DNA of 64,000 bases. Origin: Chitinophaga filiformis. GTDB lineage: Bacteria > Bacteroidota > Bacteroidia > Chitinophagales > Chitinophagaceae. The notes beneath the pieces are model-generated. The model was not told where the DNA came from, did not search any database, and was given only the letters and a program-made list of their open reading frames with translations. Positions 44,445 to 54,568 of the stretch are shown piece by piece (within the stretch, counting starts at the first letter, position 1; each line of letters opens with the position of its first letter). The DNA is taken from positions 62,001-126,000 of the forward strand of contig NZ_JAKIRP010000020.1 of NCBI RefSeq assembly GCF_021646545.1, written 5' to 3'. The position numbers and the translations under genes are program-made.

Positions 44445-46010
44445 TTAATGATAACCTTCATTCTGATCGGCAGGTGTAATATCGCCATTCAATTTCATTT
44501 CTGTATCCGGAATTGGTAACAGTACATTGAAGTTCTGGATGGTTCCTGACAGTTTCGTCCATTTGTTACGCGCCTTCACATATTCAACGTATTTCCCTGT
44601 ACGGATCAGGTCTATACGGCGCCAGTCTTCGGCAAACAATTCACGCATGCGCTCGTCCATAATAGCAGTACGGAATGCGTCCTGTCCCATAGTGGTCCAT
44701 TTCCTGTTGTCTGGCAAGGTACCACCCCAGGCGCGTGCACGTACTTCATTCACTATATTCACCGCTTCTGCTGTACGGTTCAATTCATTGAGACATTCTG
44801 CATAGCTAAGTTTAACGTCAGCCAGGCGCAACACCGGTATGTTTTTACCAGAGTTCCACATGTTATTGATCTTATTATCTGCATGCTTATCGGTACGGAA
44901 GTCTTCATATTTCTTTACATGCGGCAACAGCTCATCATGGTCATTACCCAGGTCTTCCCATTTCAGCGGGTCCAGGTTAGGTGTTTCACCATAGTAAGTA
45001 AAATCGTAGCGGATAGCCTCGAACCTGCGCTGGTCGCCCGGTTCCCAGATGCCGCCGCTATCTACCGAAGAATAAGCATACTGGGTAGGTACGATCTTAT
45101 CGTATCCGGAATAGTAGCAACCGTCCCCGAAAAATGCCTGTACTGCACGGGAACCTATCTGGAACTGTATTTTGTTATTGTTCGGATACACCGGATTGAA
45201 CTGGAATTCCAGGATCGCTTCCGCTGTATTTGGTGTGTTGTAATCCCACAGGTTCTTATAAGGTACGAGGGAGTAATCGCCCATCATCTTTTCAAAGCAG
45301 GCAGCTGCCTTAGAAAAGTCGCGCAGACCTGTGCTCACCGGAGCGGACATATAAGCCTTACCCAGCATAGCCCATGCAGCACCGGAGGTAGCACGACCGG
45401 GATCATTGGTTTTAGGACAATTATCGGCAGCCCTTTGCAGGTCTGCAATAATGAATGTCCATACATCTTTCAGCGGTTGGCGACGGAAACCTAATTCAGC
45501 TTCGTGGTCAAGATCACGGATAGGAATTTCACCCCAGTACATTGCCATCTGAAAATCGAGAAAGCCACGTACAAAGGATGCTTCACCCAACAATTTCGCT
45601 TCGCGGGAGCCTGCTTCAACAGTACCACTGCTAAGACCTTTAACGATCTTGGCAGCCTCGTTGACGATAGGCCAGCGGATGTTCCATTGATTGGCAATAT
45701 GGTTCAGGGTAGAGTTCAGGTTACCGTCGTAGCGGTCCAGACCACCTTTATTTGCATCGCTCTTCATCTGCAAAGCGCCCTGCTGGGTTTCGTCGGTACC
45801 CATCATCATGATAAGTCCCTGTTCATCTGTACGGACAGCTTTCCAGTTGGCGTAAATCCCTTTCAGACTTGTTTCCACGAGGTTCACGTCAGCGTATACC
45901 TGGCTTTCATCGAGCCTGGTCACACTCTTTTCGTCGAGGAAGTTGCTACAGGAAGCAGAGAACATTGCAAATCCCGCCAGCATGCTCCATGTTAATATAT
46001 TGCGTTTCAT
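44445..46010 (-). CDS. SusD/RagB-family surface glycan-binding lipoprotein
   Basis: 521 residues. Forms the lid of the SusC transporter and binds the glycan at the cell surface. Lipoprotein signal peptide with FSASC (Cys21), the N-terminal SusD-like domain (ANWKAVRTDEQGLIM, WNIRWPIVNEAAKIV, GEASFVRGFLDFQMAMYWGEIP with TPR-like helices) and the C-terminal RagB domain with LSYAECLNELNR and MRELFAEDWRRIDLIRTGKY. It starts 20 bases after susC. Confidence 0.96.
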   Translation of the reverse strand: MKRNILTWSMLAGFAMFSASCSNFLDEKSVTRLDESQVYADVNLVETSLKGIYANWKAVRTDEQGLIMMMGTDETQQGALQMKSDANKGGLDRYDGNLNSTLNHIANQWNIRWPIVNEAAKIVKGLSSGTVEAGSREAKLLGEASFVRGFLDFQMAMYWGEIPIRDLDHEAELGFRRQPLKDVWTFIIADLQRAADNCPKTNDPGRATSGAAWAMLGKAYMSAPVSTGLRDFSKAAACFEKMMGDYSLVPYKNLWDYNTPNTAEAILEFQFNPVYPNNNKIQFQIGSRAVQAFFGDGCYYSGYDKIVPTQYAYSSVDSGGIWEPGDQRRFEAIRYDFTYYGETPNLDPLKWEDLGNDHDELLPHVKKYEDFRTDKHADNKINNMWNSGKNIPVLRLADVKLSYAECLNELNRTAEAVNIVNEVRARAWGGTLPDNRKWTTMGQDAFRTAIMDERMRELFAEDWRRIDLIRTGKYVEYVKARNKWTKLSGTIQNFNVLLPIPDTEMKLNGDITPADQNEGYH

Positions 46011-46030
46011 AATGATCTAACAGTTGAAGT

Positions 46031-49000
46031 TTAAAAACCTACATTCAGTCCAAATACGTACGATTTTATCGGAGGATAACCGTAATCGCCGGTCTCCGGA
46101 TCCATACCCTTATACTTCGTAATGCAGAACAGGTTAGAACCGGTTGCATAGAAGCGCAGGTTATTCAGTTTCCAGTTGCTGAGCATTTTTCCTGGCAGGG
46201 TGTATGACAGTGTGAGTGCTGACAGACGCAGGAAAGACGCATTCTGGAGAGAATAATCGAGCTCGGATGGAGCGAAGCGATTGTAACTTGTATTTGCAAT
46301 CACACGTGGAATATCGGTATTGGTATTCTCAGGTGTCCAGCGGTTCAGCAGGTCAACGGTAGCCATACTTTCGCCCACGCTGTTGATCAGTCCTTCATAG
46401 TAGCTGCTGATCTTCTTAGCACCGTAAGAGTATGTGAACATAGCGCTCAGACCGAATGCTTTGTAGTTCATGTTAGTAGAGAAACCACCATAGAACTTAG
46501 GATCTGTTTTAGCTACGACAGTCCTGTCATATTGGTCTACGATACCATCAGGTTTACCGCCAGGACCGGAGATGTCTTTAGCAAAGAGATCACCGGGATT
46601 TACAGTTTTACCGTTATAATTTATGCCATCCCAATCTCTGCGGTTAGATTCCTGTGCAATACCACCAGAAACGAACGTGTAAACAGTATGCAGGGACCTG
46701 CCGAGGAAGATGTTGTTTTCACGCTGTATAACGTTCTGATCGATGTTATAGATCTCGGTAGCATTACCATAGAGTTTTGTTACCTTGTTCCTGTCGAAAG
46801 AGATATTACCGGACACTGTCCAGTTGAAGTCTTTCTTCTGGATAACTTCGCCGGTTACAGAAAACTCCATACCCTTATTATTCACGCGACCGATATTCTC
46901 CCATTGTTTGGTAAAACCGGTGGTAGTAGCCAGGGAGCGGTCCAGCAAGAGGTTATCATTGTTGATGTCGAAGAAGTCGGCAGTGAACAGCAATCTTGAT
47001 TTAAAGAGGCCTATGTTCAGACCGATGTTACTCTGCTTCTGTTTTTCCCAGGTGATATTCGGGTTACCACGACGACCGTCATTGGCGATCAGGGCATTAC
47101 CATTATCAATCTTGGAACCATAAAGTGTCTGGAATGCATAGTTGCTGATATCCTGGTTACCTACAACGCCGTATCCAACACGCAGTTTCAACTGGTCGAA
47201 GAAAGTGACATCTTTCATAAAATCTTCCCTGGTCACATCCCATGCTGCAGACACAGACGGGAAGACGCCCCAGCGGTGTCCGTCAGCAAAACGGGAAGAA
47301 CCATCGTAACGGGCAGTGGCAGTTAAGTGATACCTGTCTTTGTAGCTATAGTTTACACGACCGATGAAGGACATCAGGGAGTAGGCATAGAAGTCAGAGC
47401 CGAGTACTGATTTCTCGATAGCAGCAGCGCCACCCAGGTCAAAATACCCCAGATCGTCGCTGGCAAAGCGGTCGCCCTGCGCCTTAGTATAGTTAGAAGA
47501 ACGCTTGCTGGAGCTGGTACCCACTAAAGCAGTGATTTTATGATCATTGGCGATAGTGGTATTGTAAGTCAGGGTGTTATCCCATTGCCAGTAAGTGTCA
47601 CTCCATCTTTCATGTTTAGCGCGTGCGTCACCGTTGTAGTGACGTACAGCTTCCTGGATATTATGCGGCGTGAACTCAAACCAGTCCTGTGAGCCATAGT
47701 CCATTGAATAGCTGGAACGGAAATCCAGGCCTTTTATCGGATTAATGTTGATATAGTTGGCAGTGGTGATACGATTACGTGATCTGTCGCGCTGCATCAA
47801 CAAAGAGTTGAATGGGTTGAAGTCGTTGTTATTCTGCTCACCGTGGGAACGGTAGTAGATAGTCAGATAATCGTACGTAAAGCGGGTAGCAGGATCGCGG
47901 TAAGGTGCATAGTCCAGCAGCGGATTGGCGTTCAGCGCCTTGCCGTATACGTCATCAGAAGGAATGACGTCATTGGTACGGGTGAAGCCGGTGTTGGTAC
48001 CTACCTTCAACCATTTCTTCACGTTGTATTCTGCGTTGAAACGGCCGGTATATTTATTCTGTTTGGTATTCTCTACTACGCCTTTGTTACCTGCATAACC
48101 GAGACTCAGGTAGAACACGCCTCTGTCTGTGCCACCGGAAAAGCTTACGGCATGGTTCTGCTGGAGGCCTGTGCGGGTTACCTGATCCAGCCAGTTGTAA
48201 CTCTGCTTTTTATTGTAAGTATCGAACTCCTGATTAGAGAAGGCGATATTGGTCTTCATCAGGGTGTTATCGATATAATCCTGGCGGTTAGCATTCGGAT
48301 TATCTTTCAGGTAACCATTCGCATAAGCATCGATGCGCAGATCGAACAGCTGCTGTGCGTTCATGGTTTTAGGGATCCTGGTGAAGTCGGATGTACCGAA
48401 CCAGGCGTCATAAGTTACCAGGCCATCTCCTCCCCTGCGCTGACCTTTCTTCGTAGTGATCACCACTACACCGTTGGCACCGCGGGAACCGTAGAGCGCT
48501 GTAGCAGATGCATCTTTGAGCACCTGTATGGAAGCGACATCGTTTACGTTCACGGAGTTAAAACCGCCCTGGTTGTTTTCCATGATCACACCGTCCACTA
48601 CATAGATAGGGGAAGAACCGGCATTAATGGTGTTCAGACCACGGATCCTGATAGTGGCATCATCGCTGGGGCGCGTACCGGCGCTAACGAACACACCGGC
48701 AGCATTACCCTGTAATGCCTGGTTAATGTTGGTAACAGGTCTTTCCAGTAATTTTTTGGAATCGACTGTTGCAATGGAGCCCGTGAGGTCTGATTTTTTC
48801 ATGCTGGCGCCTACTACCACGACTTCATCCACGATAGCGGTAGCCTGTTGCAGTTTGACGTTCAGCGCTGTAAGGCTGGTAAAGGGTACGGTTTGCGTTT
48901 CGAAACCTAAAAAGCTGAATTCCAGTGCGCCTTTGCTACTTTCAGATGCCAGGGAGAAGGCGCCCTGGATGTCTGTAACGGTACCGGTCCTGGTGCCGGT

Positions 49001-49168
49001 GAGCTTCACCGAAACACCCGGAAGCGGTTCTCCTTTCGTGTCGGTGACTTTACCGGAAATTCTGCCGCTCTGGGCAAAAACGGACACTGAGCCGGTCAGC
49101 ATGGCTATGATGCATAGGAGCGACCATAGCCTCTTGGAAGCATTTTTTACATGCATAACGTGAAGCAT
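46031..49168 (-). CDS. SusC/RagA-family TonB-dependent receptor of the alpha-galactoside locus
   Basis: 1045 residues. Signal peptide (the ATG at 49156, MHVKNASKRLWS, may be the real start), a carboxypeptidase-regulatory-like domain (about 35-115, GRISGKVTDTKGEPLPGVSVK), the DEVVVVGASMKKSDLTGS linker, plug domain ending LKDASATALYGSRGANGV, and a barrel ending SYVFGLNVGF. It imports the glycan captured by the adjacent SusD. A good promoter lies about 190 bases upstream, giving a leader of roughly 180 bases. It heads the operon susC-susD-GH27/36-GH36-regulator-symporter. Confidence 0.96.
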   Translation of the reverse strand: MLHVMHVKNASKRLWSLLCIIAMLTGSVSVFAQSGRISGKVTDTKGEPLPGVSVKLTGTRTGTVTDIQGAFSLASESSKGALEFSFLGFETQTVPFTSLTALNVKLQQATAIVDEVVVVGASMKKSDLTGSIATVDSKKLLERPVTNINQALQGNAAGVFVSAGTRPSDDATIRIRGLNTINAGSSPIYVVDGVIMENNQGGFNSVNVNDVASIQVLKDASATALYGSRGANGVVVITTKKGQRRGGDGLVTYDAWFGTSDFTRIPKTMNAQQLFDLRIDAYANGYLKDNPNANRQDYIDNTLMKTNIAFSNQEFDTYNKKQSYNWLDQVTRTGLQQNHAVSFSGGTDRGVFYLSLGYAGNKGVVENTKQNKYTGRFNAEYNVKKWLKVGTNTGFTRTNDVIPSDDVYGKALNANPLLDYAPYRDPATRFTYDYLTIYYRSHGEQNNNDFNPFNSLLMQRDRSRNRITTANYININPIKGLDFRSSYSMDYGSQDWFEFTPHNIQEAVRHYNGDARAKHERWSDTYWQWDNTLTYNTTIANDHKITALVGTSSSKRSSNYTKAQGDRFASDDLGYFDLGGAAAIEKSVLGSDFYAYSLMSFIGRVNYSYKDRYHLTATARYDGSSRFADGHRWGVFPSVSAAWDVTREDFMKDVTFFDQLKLRVGYGVVGNQDISNYAFQTLYGSKIDNGNALIANDGRRGNPNITWEKQKQSNIGLNIGLFKSRLLFTADFFDINNDNLLLDRSLATTTGFTKQWENIGRVNNKGMEFSVTGEVIQKKDFNWTVSGNISFDRNKVTKLYGNATEIYNIDQNVIQRENNIFLGRSLHTVYTFVSGGIAQESNRRDWDGINYNGKTVNPGDLFAKDISGPGGKPDGIVDQYDRTVVAKTDPKFYGGFSTNMNYKAFGLSAMFTYSYGAKKISSYYEGLINSVGESMATVDLLNRWTPENTNTDIPRVIANTSYNRFAPSELDYSLQNASFLRLSALTLSYTLPGKMLSNWKLNNLRFYATGSNLFCITKYKGMDPETGDYGYPPIKSYVFGLNVGF

Positions 49169-49353
49169 AAAGTGTTTGTAAAGATTCTTTTAATGACAGG
49201 TATACTACTAGTTGACAATCTCCAATAACGTGAATTTGCATTTCGAAAATTCGTCCCCTTGTCGCCGGAATGAGCTCACGCAATCATTAAGTCGTTGATT
49301 TCCAGTAAAATTCTTTAGACTTTGATTGGTTTGTTCTATTCTGGTCTACTCAA

Positions 49354-49383
49354 CAAATATAGGGTTAGTTTGGAATAATCAAA
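49354..49383 (-). promoter_or_regulatory. Promoter of the alpha-galactoside susC operon
   Basis: Minus strand: TTTG at 49383-49380, 18 bases, TATATTTG at 49361-49354. Both boxes match the phylum consensus; the spacer is one base shorter than 19. It predicts a long 5' leader (about 180 bases) before susC. Confidence 0.65.
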
Positions 49384-49504
49384 GCTAATTTTTTACGATT
49401 GGTAAAATTTTGGCTGGTGGTGTTGCTTGTTTCAACGAATGTCTTCCAGGCCTCTGCGGGCTACGGGAATAGTTTTAATGGGTTGATATTCGGTTAAGAT
49501 AGTG

Positions 49505-49642
49505 TTGACATTCGGTGAAGGTTATAGCCTATAGGCTCTCTACTATAGCGTTATAGGCACTGTTCTATAGCCCTGGCTATAGAATAGCAGGCGTAACGCA
49601 GGACTATAGCGCCTATAGCTATAGAGTTAAAGCGAATGTCGG
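49505..49642. repeat. CTATAG-rich imperfect inverted repeat
   Basis: Nine TATAG units fall within about 105 bases (49522-49625), most as CTATAG(C/G). The cluster is bounded by TTGACATTCGG (49505-49515) and its inverted partner CGAATGTC (49633-49640), giving an imperfect inverted repeat overall. A further TTGATATTCGG stands just left, at about 49482. Confidence 0.55.
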
Positions 49643-49688
49643 GTATAGTATGACGCTATCTCGTGGCCCCCGGTGGAGGTATTGCTCC

Positions 49689-49840
49689 GGTTCCAGGTGG
49701 GACCACTGGCTGAGTTCTTTGAAGTTTCCTGCTATGGAGCAGCGGAGGTCGTATTGGGCGATGGAATATCTATTAAATCCCTGGTGGGGCGTGTGGGGCA
49801 TACTTCAAACAACTTAGGCCAGTGATCTCCACCTGGAACC
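49689..49840. repeat. About 37-base inverted repeat forming a 150-base stem-loop
   Basis: Left arm 49689-49724 (GGTTCCAGGTGGGACCACTGGC ... GAAG; first 20 bases shown by GGTTCCAGGTGGGACCACTG) pairs with right arm 49803-49840 (CTTCAAACAACTTAGGCC ... CCACCTGGAACC) with a few mismatches, enclosing about 78 bases. No transposase. It could be a MITE-like or REP-like element. Confidence 0.6.
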
Positions 49841-49937
49841 GCCGCTGCTTCCGGGCGAACGATTGCGCTTATAGCGACCACCTTTTCCAGGATAAGCCGA
49901 TATAGGTGGTTGACGTTATTTGAAGTCTGTTAAGAGG

Positions 49938-52262
49938 CTAAAGCCTGTTAAGATTCCCGTCGACGTTCTTATTCCTGTATTTCGATTCTCTGGTGGTGCC
50001 GAAGGAATATCTTACGGCGATGGAAAACTCCTTTACGTTTTCGTAATAGAGTCCGCGGGAGTTAATGTCGTTTAGCGTAAATTCTTCTTTAGCTTTCAAG
50101 GATCTGAAAATATCATTCCAGCTTATTGTACAGTCGATCCGAGAGGCAAAAGTCTTTGTGACGGAAGTATCCACCTGAAATAATGCGTTTCGTTCAAAGA
50201 CACCCTCAGACCTCTTCGTCAGTGCCCATCCGGAAAGAGAGAAGGTCACATTCTTGGGTAGCTTAAACTGATTATTTGAGTAGAAGTACAGATACGGTTT
50301 AGTCTTACCCACTACTGCCGCCGCATCGGATATTTTGTTTGCTATGATAAATAGCTGGTTTGTTGAGGTCCATTTTTTATACTGGAAAGGTACCAATACA
50401 TCCGCCATAAAGCCTGTTTCACCATTGTAATTGATGTCTGTACGTGTTAAGAGGGTTGCTGCAGGATTATATACAAATGAGGGATATATCGGATTATTCC
50501 TTTTGTACCTGCTGATGGTAGCCGACCGGTTCTTCCATTGAAAGGTTGCCGAGATATCGTTGGAAGTAGTAGGGTCTATGTTGATATTACTTGCCCATAC
50601 AAAATAAGGGTTGATATAGTTAGATACCTGGCTCAGACTGAGATAGCCCGGCCTTGTAATACTTCTGGCATAATTCAGGGAGAGGTTCTTTTCATTCTTT
50701 AATGGAATATTCAGAGATGCTTTGGGAAATATCTGCCAGTACTTTTTCCTGACAGTGGCTGTCTCGCTGTTTCTGTAGCCCCCTTTAACATTGGTGTATT
50801 CTGCCCTTGCTCCAATGGTGAAAGGTAGTTTCTTTAGCTTGCCGCCAAGCTGTGTATATGCTGCCGCATTTGCCTCATCGTACAGGTAGTCGGAAGAACT
50901 GTGCGATGAGGAAGGAATGTCATCTATATTGAGGATGGCGTTAGCGCTTGCGGTGGATATATTACCTCCTGCTTCCAGTTCCAGGTTATTCTTAAAAGAC
51001 TTTGAGAAGTCGGCTCTGCTACCGAAAACGCTGACACGATATTTCTGATCACGGTGTTCTGTATAGACGCTTTCGGTATTGTTGTAATTATTGAAAATAT
51101 TTGTTACAAAATGTTCCCCATATCCAGCATACTGTGCACCCAGGAAAAGGTCTGCGGCAACCCTTTTTAGTTTCTTCTCATAGTTCAGACTGGCTGTGTA
51201 GTATCTTTTTGGATAGGTGCTTTTGTTGGTCGTAAAAACATGATCCTGCTCAGCTGGTGTCGTGAGAACAGAGTTGGTGTAAATGGGAAATGAAACGTCC
51301 TGGTATTTTGTGTTAACGTTCAGGGATATATAGTCGTCGGTATTGATCTGGTAGTGCACACCGGAATTTAAAATATATTCCGGCCTGTCGATTGTACTGA
51401 TCAGGGAATAGCCAGTTTGAATATCCTGGTTCTTTATGCGGAAATCGTATTCATTGCTTTCCCATACCCGGACATAGTTAAACTTCAGGGCGTTGACCAG
51501 CTCCCACTTCTTCTTTTTAAAATTCAGGTTCATACCGCTGTAATTACTGTACCGGCGTTTGAATGATGCGGTTTCCTGTAATTCCACCTGTATGCCGTCC
51601 CGTTTATCTCTTTTCCTTGTGATAAGGATAAGGGCCCTGCCTTCCGCCTCATACTTTACCGGCGGGTTCCTGATAATCTGGACGTCCTGTATATCATTCG
51701 CGGAAAGTGTTGACAGATCGTTGACCGTCGCCTTCTGCCGATCGATGTAAATCAGTGCATTTCCTCTTCCGATCACGCTTATTGATTCTCCATTAGGGCT
51801 TACCTGGATCATGGGTAGCTTCGAGAGCATGTCAACCGAATTGGGAATAGAAGCAAAAACAGAACCAGCGATGTTTATTTTAACATCACCATTGCTGAAA
51901 GAGAAGTCCTTTTTCTGTGCAGATACGGTAACCTCATTTAAGGCGGTCGCACTGGCTTTCATTCCTATCTGAAGATTTATATCACCTGTTACCCGCATCC
52001 TTCTTATATCATCATTATACCCCATTGCGGAGATCCTTACAATGTACTCCCCTGCTGCGATGGGATCAAATGTAAACCGGCCATCTGCCAGCAATGTATA
52101 TTTTACTATAGATGAATCCTTGCCGGATAAGAGATATACACTTCCTGCAGGAATGGTGTTGTTCTTCTCGTCCATCACCTTACCTGCGATGGTGTATTTA
52201 GTCTGGGACCGGGCAACGGTTACCATAAACAGAGAGAACAGGAATATCAGGCTACATTTCAT
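49938..52262 (-). CDS. TonB-dependent-receptor-like outer-membrane beta-barrel protein
   Basis: 774 residues. Signal peptide (1-19), a carboxypeptidase-regulatory-like domain (about 22-105, YTIAGKVMDEKNNTIPAGSVYLL), a plug-like segment (INIAGSVFASIPNSVDMLSKLP, GRGNALIYIDRQKAT, DIQDVQIIRNPPVKYEAEGRALI), then a barrel matching the outer_membrane beta-barrel family (OMP_b-brl_3) to the end. These proteins are usually not paired with SusD and their cargo is largely unknown; some serve peptides. Transcribed away from the peptide/RND cluster that begins 700 bases to the right; a link is possible but not shown. Confidence 0.88.
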   Translation of the reverse strand: MKCSLIFLFSLFMVTVARSQTKYTIAGKVMDEKNNTIPAGSVYLLSGKDSSIVKYTLLADGRFTFDPIAAGEYIVRISAMGYNDDIRRMRVTGDINLQIGMKASATALNEVTVSAQKKDFSFSNGDVKINIAGSVFASIPNSVDMLSKLPMIQVSPNGESISVIGRGNALIYIDRQKATVNDLSTLSANDIQDVQIIRNPPVKYEAEGRALILITRKRDKRDGIQVELQETASFKRRYSNYSGMNLNFKKKKWELVNALKFNYVRVWESNEYDFRIKNQDIQTGYSLISTIDRPEYILNSGVHYQINTDDYISLNVNTKYQDVSFPIYTNSVLTTPAEQDHVFTTNKSTYPKRYYTASLNYEKKLKRVAADLFLGAQYAGYGEHFVTNIFNNYNNTESVYTEHRDQKYRVSVFGSRADFSKSFKNNLELEAGGNISTASANAILNIDDIPSSSHSSSDYLYDEANAAAYTQLGGKLKKLPFTIGARAEYTNVKGGYRNSETATVRKKYWQIFPKASLNIPLKNEKNLSLNYARSITRPGYLSLSQVSNYINPYFVWASNINIDPTTSNDISATFQWKNRSATISRYKRNNPIYPSFVYNPAATLLTRTDINYNGETGFMADVLVPFQYKKWTSTNQLFIIANKISDAAAVVGKTKPYLYFYSNNQFKLPKNVTFSLSGWALTKRSEGVFERNALFQVDTSVTKTFASRIDCTISWNDIFRSLKAKEEFTLNDINSRGLYYENVKEFSIAVRYSFGTTRESKYRNKNVDGNLNRL

Positions 52263-52977
52263 ACTCAGGATGGGTTAATGATGAAAACAGGTTCTTTCTT
52301 AAATGTATACTGTTTTCGCCAGATAATATTTTTTTTATCCAAAATTTCATATATTCACTACGAAATTTCAATATTACCCAATAAAATGTTCTCTGTTTGA
52401 AACGAAAGTAGCAAGTGTTTCAATTGTTAGACTCCGTGAAAATGATATACTATTCAGTTTGTTGACGATGCCTAGAGCCTATATCCTAAGAACGGACCAG
52501 TAAAGACAGATTTGCCAATTACCATTATGATTATTTCCACGCCAATGGTCAGGTCGGTTGAAGATACGGCATCGTAGCAGCGATCTCAGGTCAAGAGTCT
52601 CTAAATTCCAGGCAAGCGGGATACCAGAAATGATTTTTGTATGCATTGAGCATAGCTTACTGCTAAGCTCTTTGGATACGCATATGCTTACGTGAAATGG
52701 TTCCCGGAGAGACGGTACTTCCTATGCAGGTACCTGCAATTTTAAATTTGTTCAGCACATTTTTCATCTGGCTACATAGCACAGACAGGAGCACTATTTA
52801 ATTCAAGTTAACAAATGACACATTAATAATACTATTCCCAATGACTAAGCAGATCTAATCAATACTGTAAAGCGCAATGCCCTGTGCTCTATTTACTATG
52901 TGCTGTACGCTGCGCACAGTGTGCTATGCGTAGTATTGCATAAAAGGATCCTCATATACCTAAACCGTTATCAAGAC
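52263..52977. other. Divergent intergenic region without recognised gene
   Basis: About 715 bases between the barrel gene and the first glycosyltransferase gene. A short stretch at 52528-52630 can be read as protein with one stop inside (YDYFHANGQVG, stop, RYGIVAAISGQ), perhaps a decayed fragment. Near 52881-52930 TGTGCT occurs three times with partly palindromic surroundings. No clear promoter was found for either flanking gene. Confidence 0.35.
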
Positions 52978-54480
52978 ATGACGCTATCGTTAAAACCCAC
53001 ATCCGGTATGACCCTCTTATGGCCACTCGCGATAATAGTATATGGCATGGCCGCCTATTTTAACATCGGCTACTATCACCCCGATGAGCATTACCAGATA
53101 ATAGAATTTGCAGGTTTAAAGTTAGGCTGGAACAAGCCAGCAGACATGGCATGGGAATATACACAGGCCATCAGGCCAACAATACAACCCTGGCTATGCT
53201 TTGTCTATTTTAAGCTGATGTTCCTGATAGGGATAAATGATCCTTATCAACTTGCTTTTTCATTACGCCTCCTTACGGCAGCATGCGCGATATTGGTAAC
53301 CGGTTTCTTTGCAAAGAGAACATACGCTTACTTTCAATTCGGGCACATTTCAAAAACACTTTACTACTACTGCAGTTATTTCCTCTGGTTTATCCCAATG
53401 GTGGGCGTAAGGTTCTCTTCAGAAACCTGGTCAGGACTTCTCTTTACCGTGGCATTGGCATTAGCCCTCGGCAATAAGACTACAAGGGGACAATACCTGG
53501 TTATAGGGACTCTACTTGGCGCTTGTTTCCTGTTTCGTTTTCAATGTGGCATAGTGGCAGCATCACTTATTATGTGGATGCTCATCATAAAAAAGGACCC
53601 TCCCAGGTATATGCTTATAGTGATGGGTGCGATAATCGCTATGATACTTGCGGGATTCCTGCTGGATTACCTGTTCTATCATAAGCCGACCCTGACGTTT
53701 GTTAACTACTTCAGAACAAACATTATTGAAGATACTGCATCTAAATATGGTGTGTCTTCCTGGAGTACATTGTTAAGTTACATCCTGTTACATACTATTG
53801 TGCCTTTCGGCTTGCTGATATTCGCCAGTATCATATGGCTTATTATTATGAAGCCGGCAAATCCTTTAATATGGTGTGTAGGACCTTTTATCCTGATCCA
53901 TGCGATCATTCCTCATAAAGAGATCCGCTTTTTATTTCCCCTGGTCTGGACGGTACCCTGCATAGTTCTGTTAATGATTGAGGACCTCTATTCCCTTTAT
54001 CTCAAGCCTTATACTAGACAATACCGGCTTACAATAGCTGGTACACTCGCCTTTCTGGCATTGATCAACGCATCAGCGCTGGCTTTCACCATACTGAAAC
54101 CTGCAGGAACCGGACAAAAATATCTGACAAACTATATCGATTCGAAAGCTAAAACAGCGCCTGTTGTAATGTATTTTTCTCCTGGAGCAAATCCATACCA
54201 GCCATGGTCTTTTCTACAGGAACATTTCTACAGGAACGAAAATGTTGTTTTTAAGTCCATTGAAGACCTCACCAAATACGGAGTGTCCGATTCCCGCCAT
54301 GATGGCCACTATCTGCTGGCCATACAGGAGTATGAGAAAGAGATCGTTGAGGCTTTAATGCATTACAAGAAGATAGAGATGACGCTGATTAAGCAATCTA
54401 TACCAGGCTTTGAGTTGCCGGTTTTAAACGAATATGTGGGGTTTAACAAACGGGCGGTCATTCTATTATATTCCCTGTGA
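52978..54480 (+). CDS. GT-C glycosyltransferase, GT22 (PIG-B/ALG9)-like
   Basis: 500 residues from the ATG at 52978; the frame is open further upstream but that part does not look like protein. It is a multi-pass membrane enzyme with about 10-12 helices. The first loop carries YYHPDEHYQIIEFAGLKLG, the acidic HPDE motif of GT22 mannosyltransferases, followed by AIRPTIQPWLCF. Members use a polyprenyl-phosphate sugar donor and act on the periplasmic face. Its acceptor here is unknown. It is followed 88 bases later by a second GT-C enzyme gene, then by the exported peptide gene, all rightward. Confidence 0.8.
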   Translation: MTLSLKPTSGMTLLWPLAIIVYGMAAYFNIGYYHPDEHYQIIEFAGLKLGWNKPADMAWEYTQAIRPTIQPWLCFVYFKLMFLIGINDPYQLAFSLRLLTAACAILVTGFFAKRTYAYFQFGHISKTLYYYCSYFLWFIPMVGVRFSSETWSGLLFTVALALALGNKTTRGQYLVIGTLLGACFLFRFQCGIVAASLIMWMLIIKKDPPRYMLIVMGAIIAMILAGFLLDYLFYHKPTLTFVNYFRTNIIEDTASKYGVSSWSTLLSYILLHTIVPFGLLIFASIIWLIIMKPANPLIWCVGPFILIHAIIPHKEIRFLFPLVWTVPCIVLLMIEDLYSLYLKPYTRQYRLTIAGTLAFLALINASALAFTILKPAGTGQKYLTNYIDSKAKTAPVVMYFSPGANPYQPWSFLQEHFYRNENVVFKSIEDLTKYGVSDSRHDGHYLLAIQEYEKEIVEALMHYKKIEMTLIKQSIPGFELPVLNEYVGFNKRAVILLYSL

Positions 54481-54568
54481 CCATCTTTCCCCCTGTCTGG
54501 TTCCCCATACTGTGCCAGACACCCCTTTAAGACAGTACCTTTTTGATAACCATAAATAGCGCCAGTAT

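Larger units (their letters stand above)
49384..49937. other. Palindrome-rich gene-free region
   Basis: No credible gene. Two inverted-repeat elements occupy it (49505-49642 and 49689-49840). Near the right end TCTTAACAG occurs twice on the minus strand (49955-49947 and 49935-49927), overlapping the end of the barrel gene. Short open frames crossing it do not look like proteins. Confidence 0.55.

Noticed and set aside
49619..49801. 60-codon frame in the palindromic region
   Set aside because: It is produced by the inverted-repeat element and has no family resemblance.
52528..52630. Decayed coding fragment left of the glycosyltransferase genes
   Set aside because: One stop inside, under 40 codons, no family match; mentioned only in the intergenic entry.
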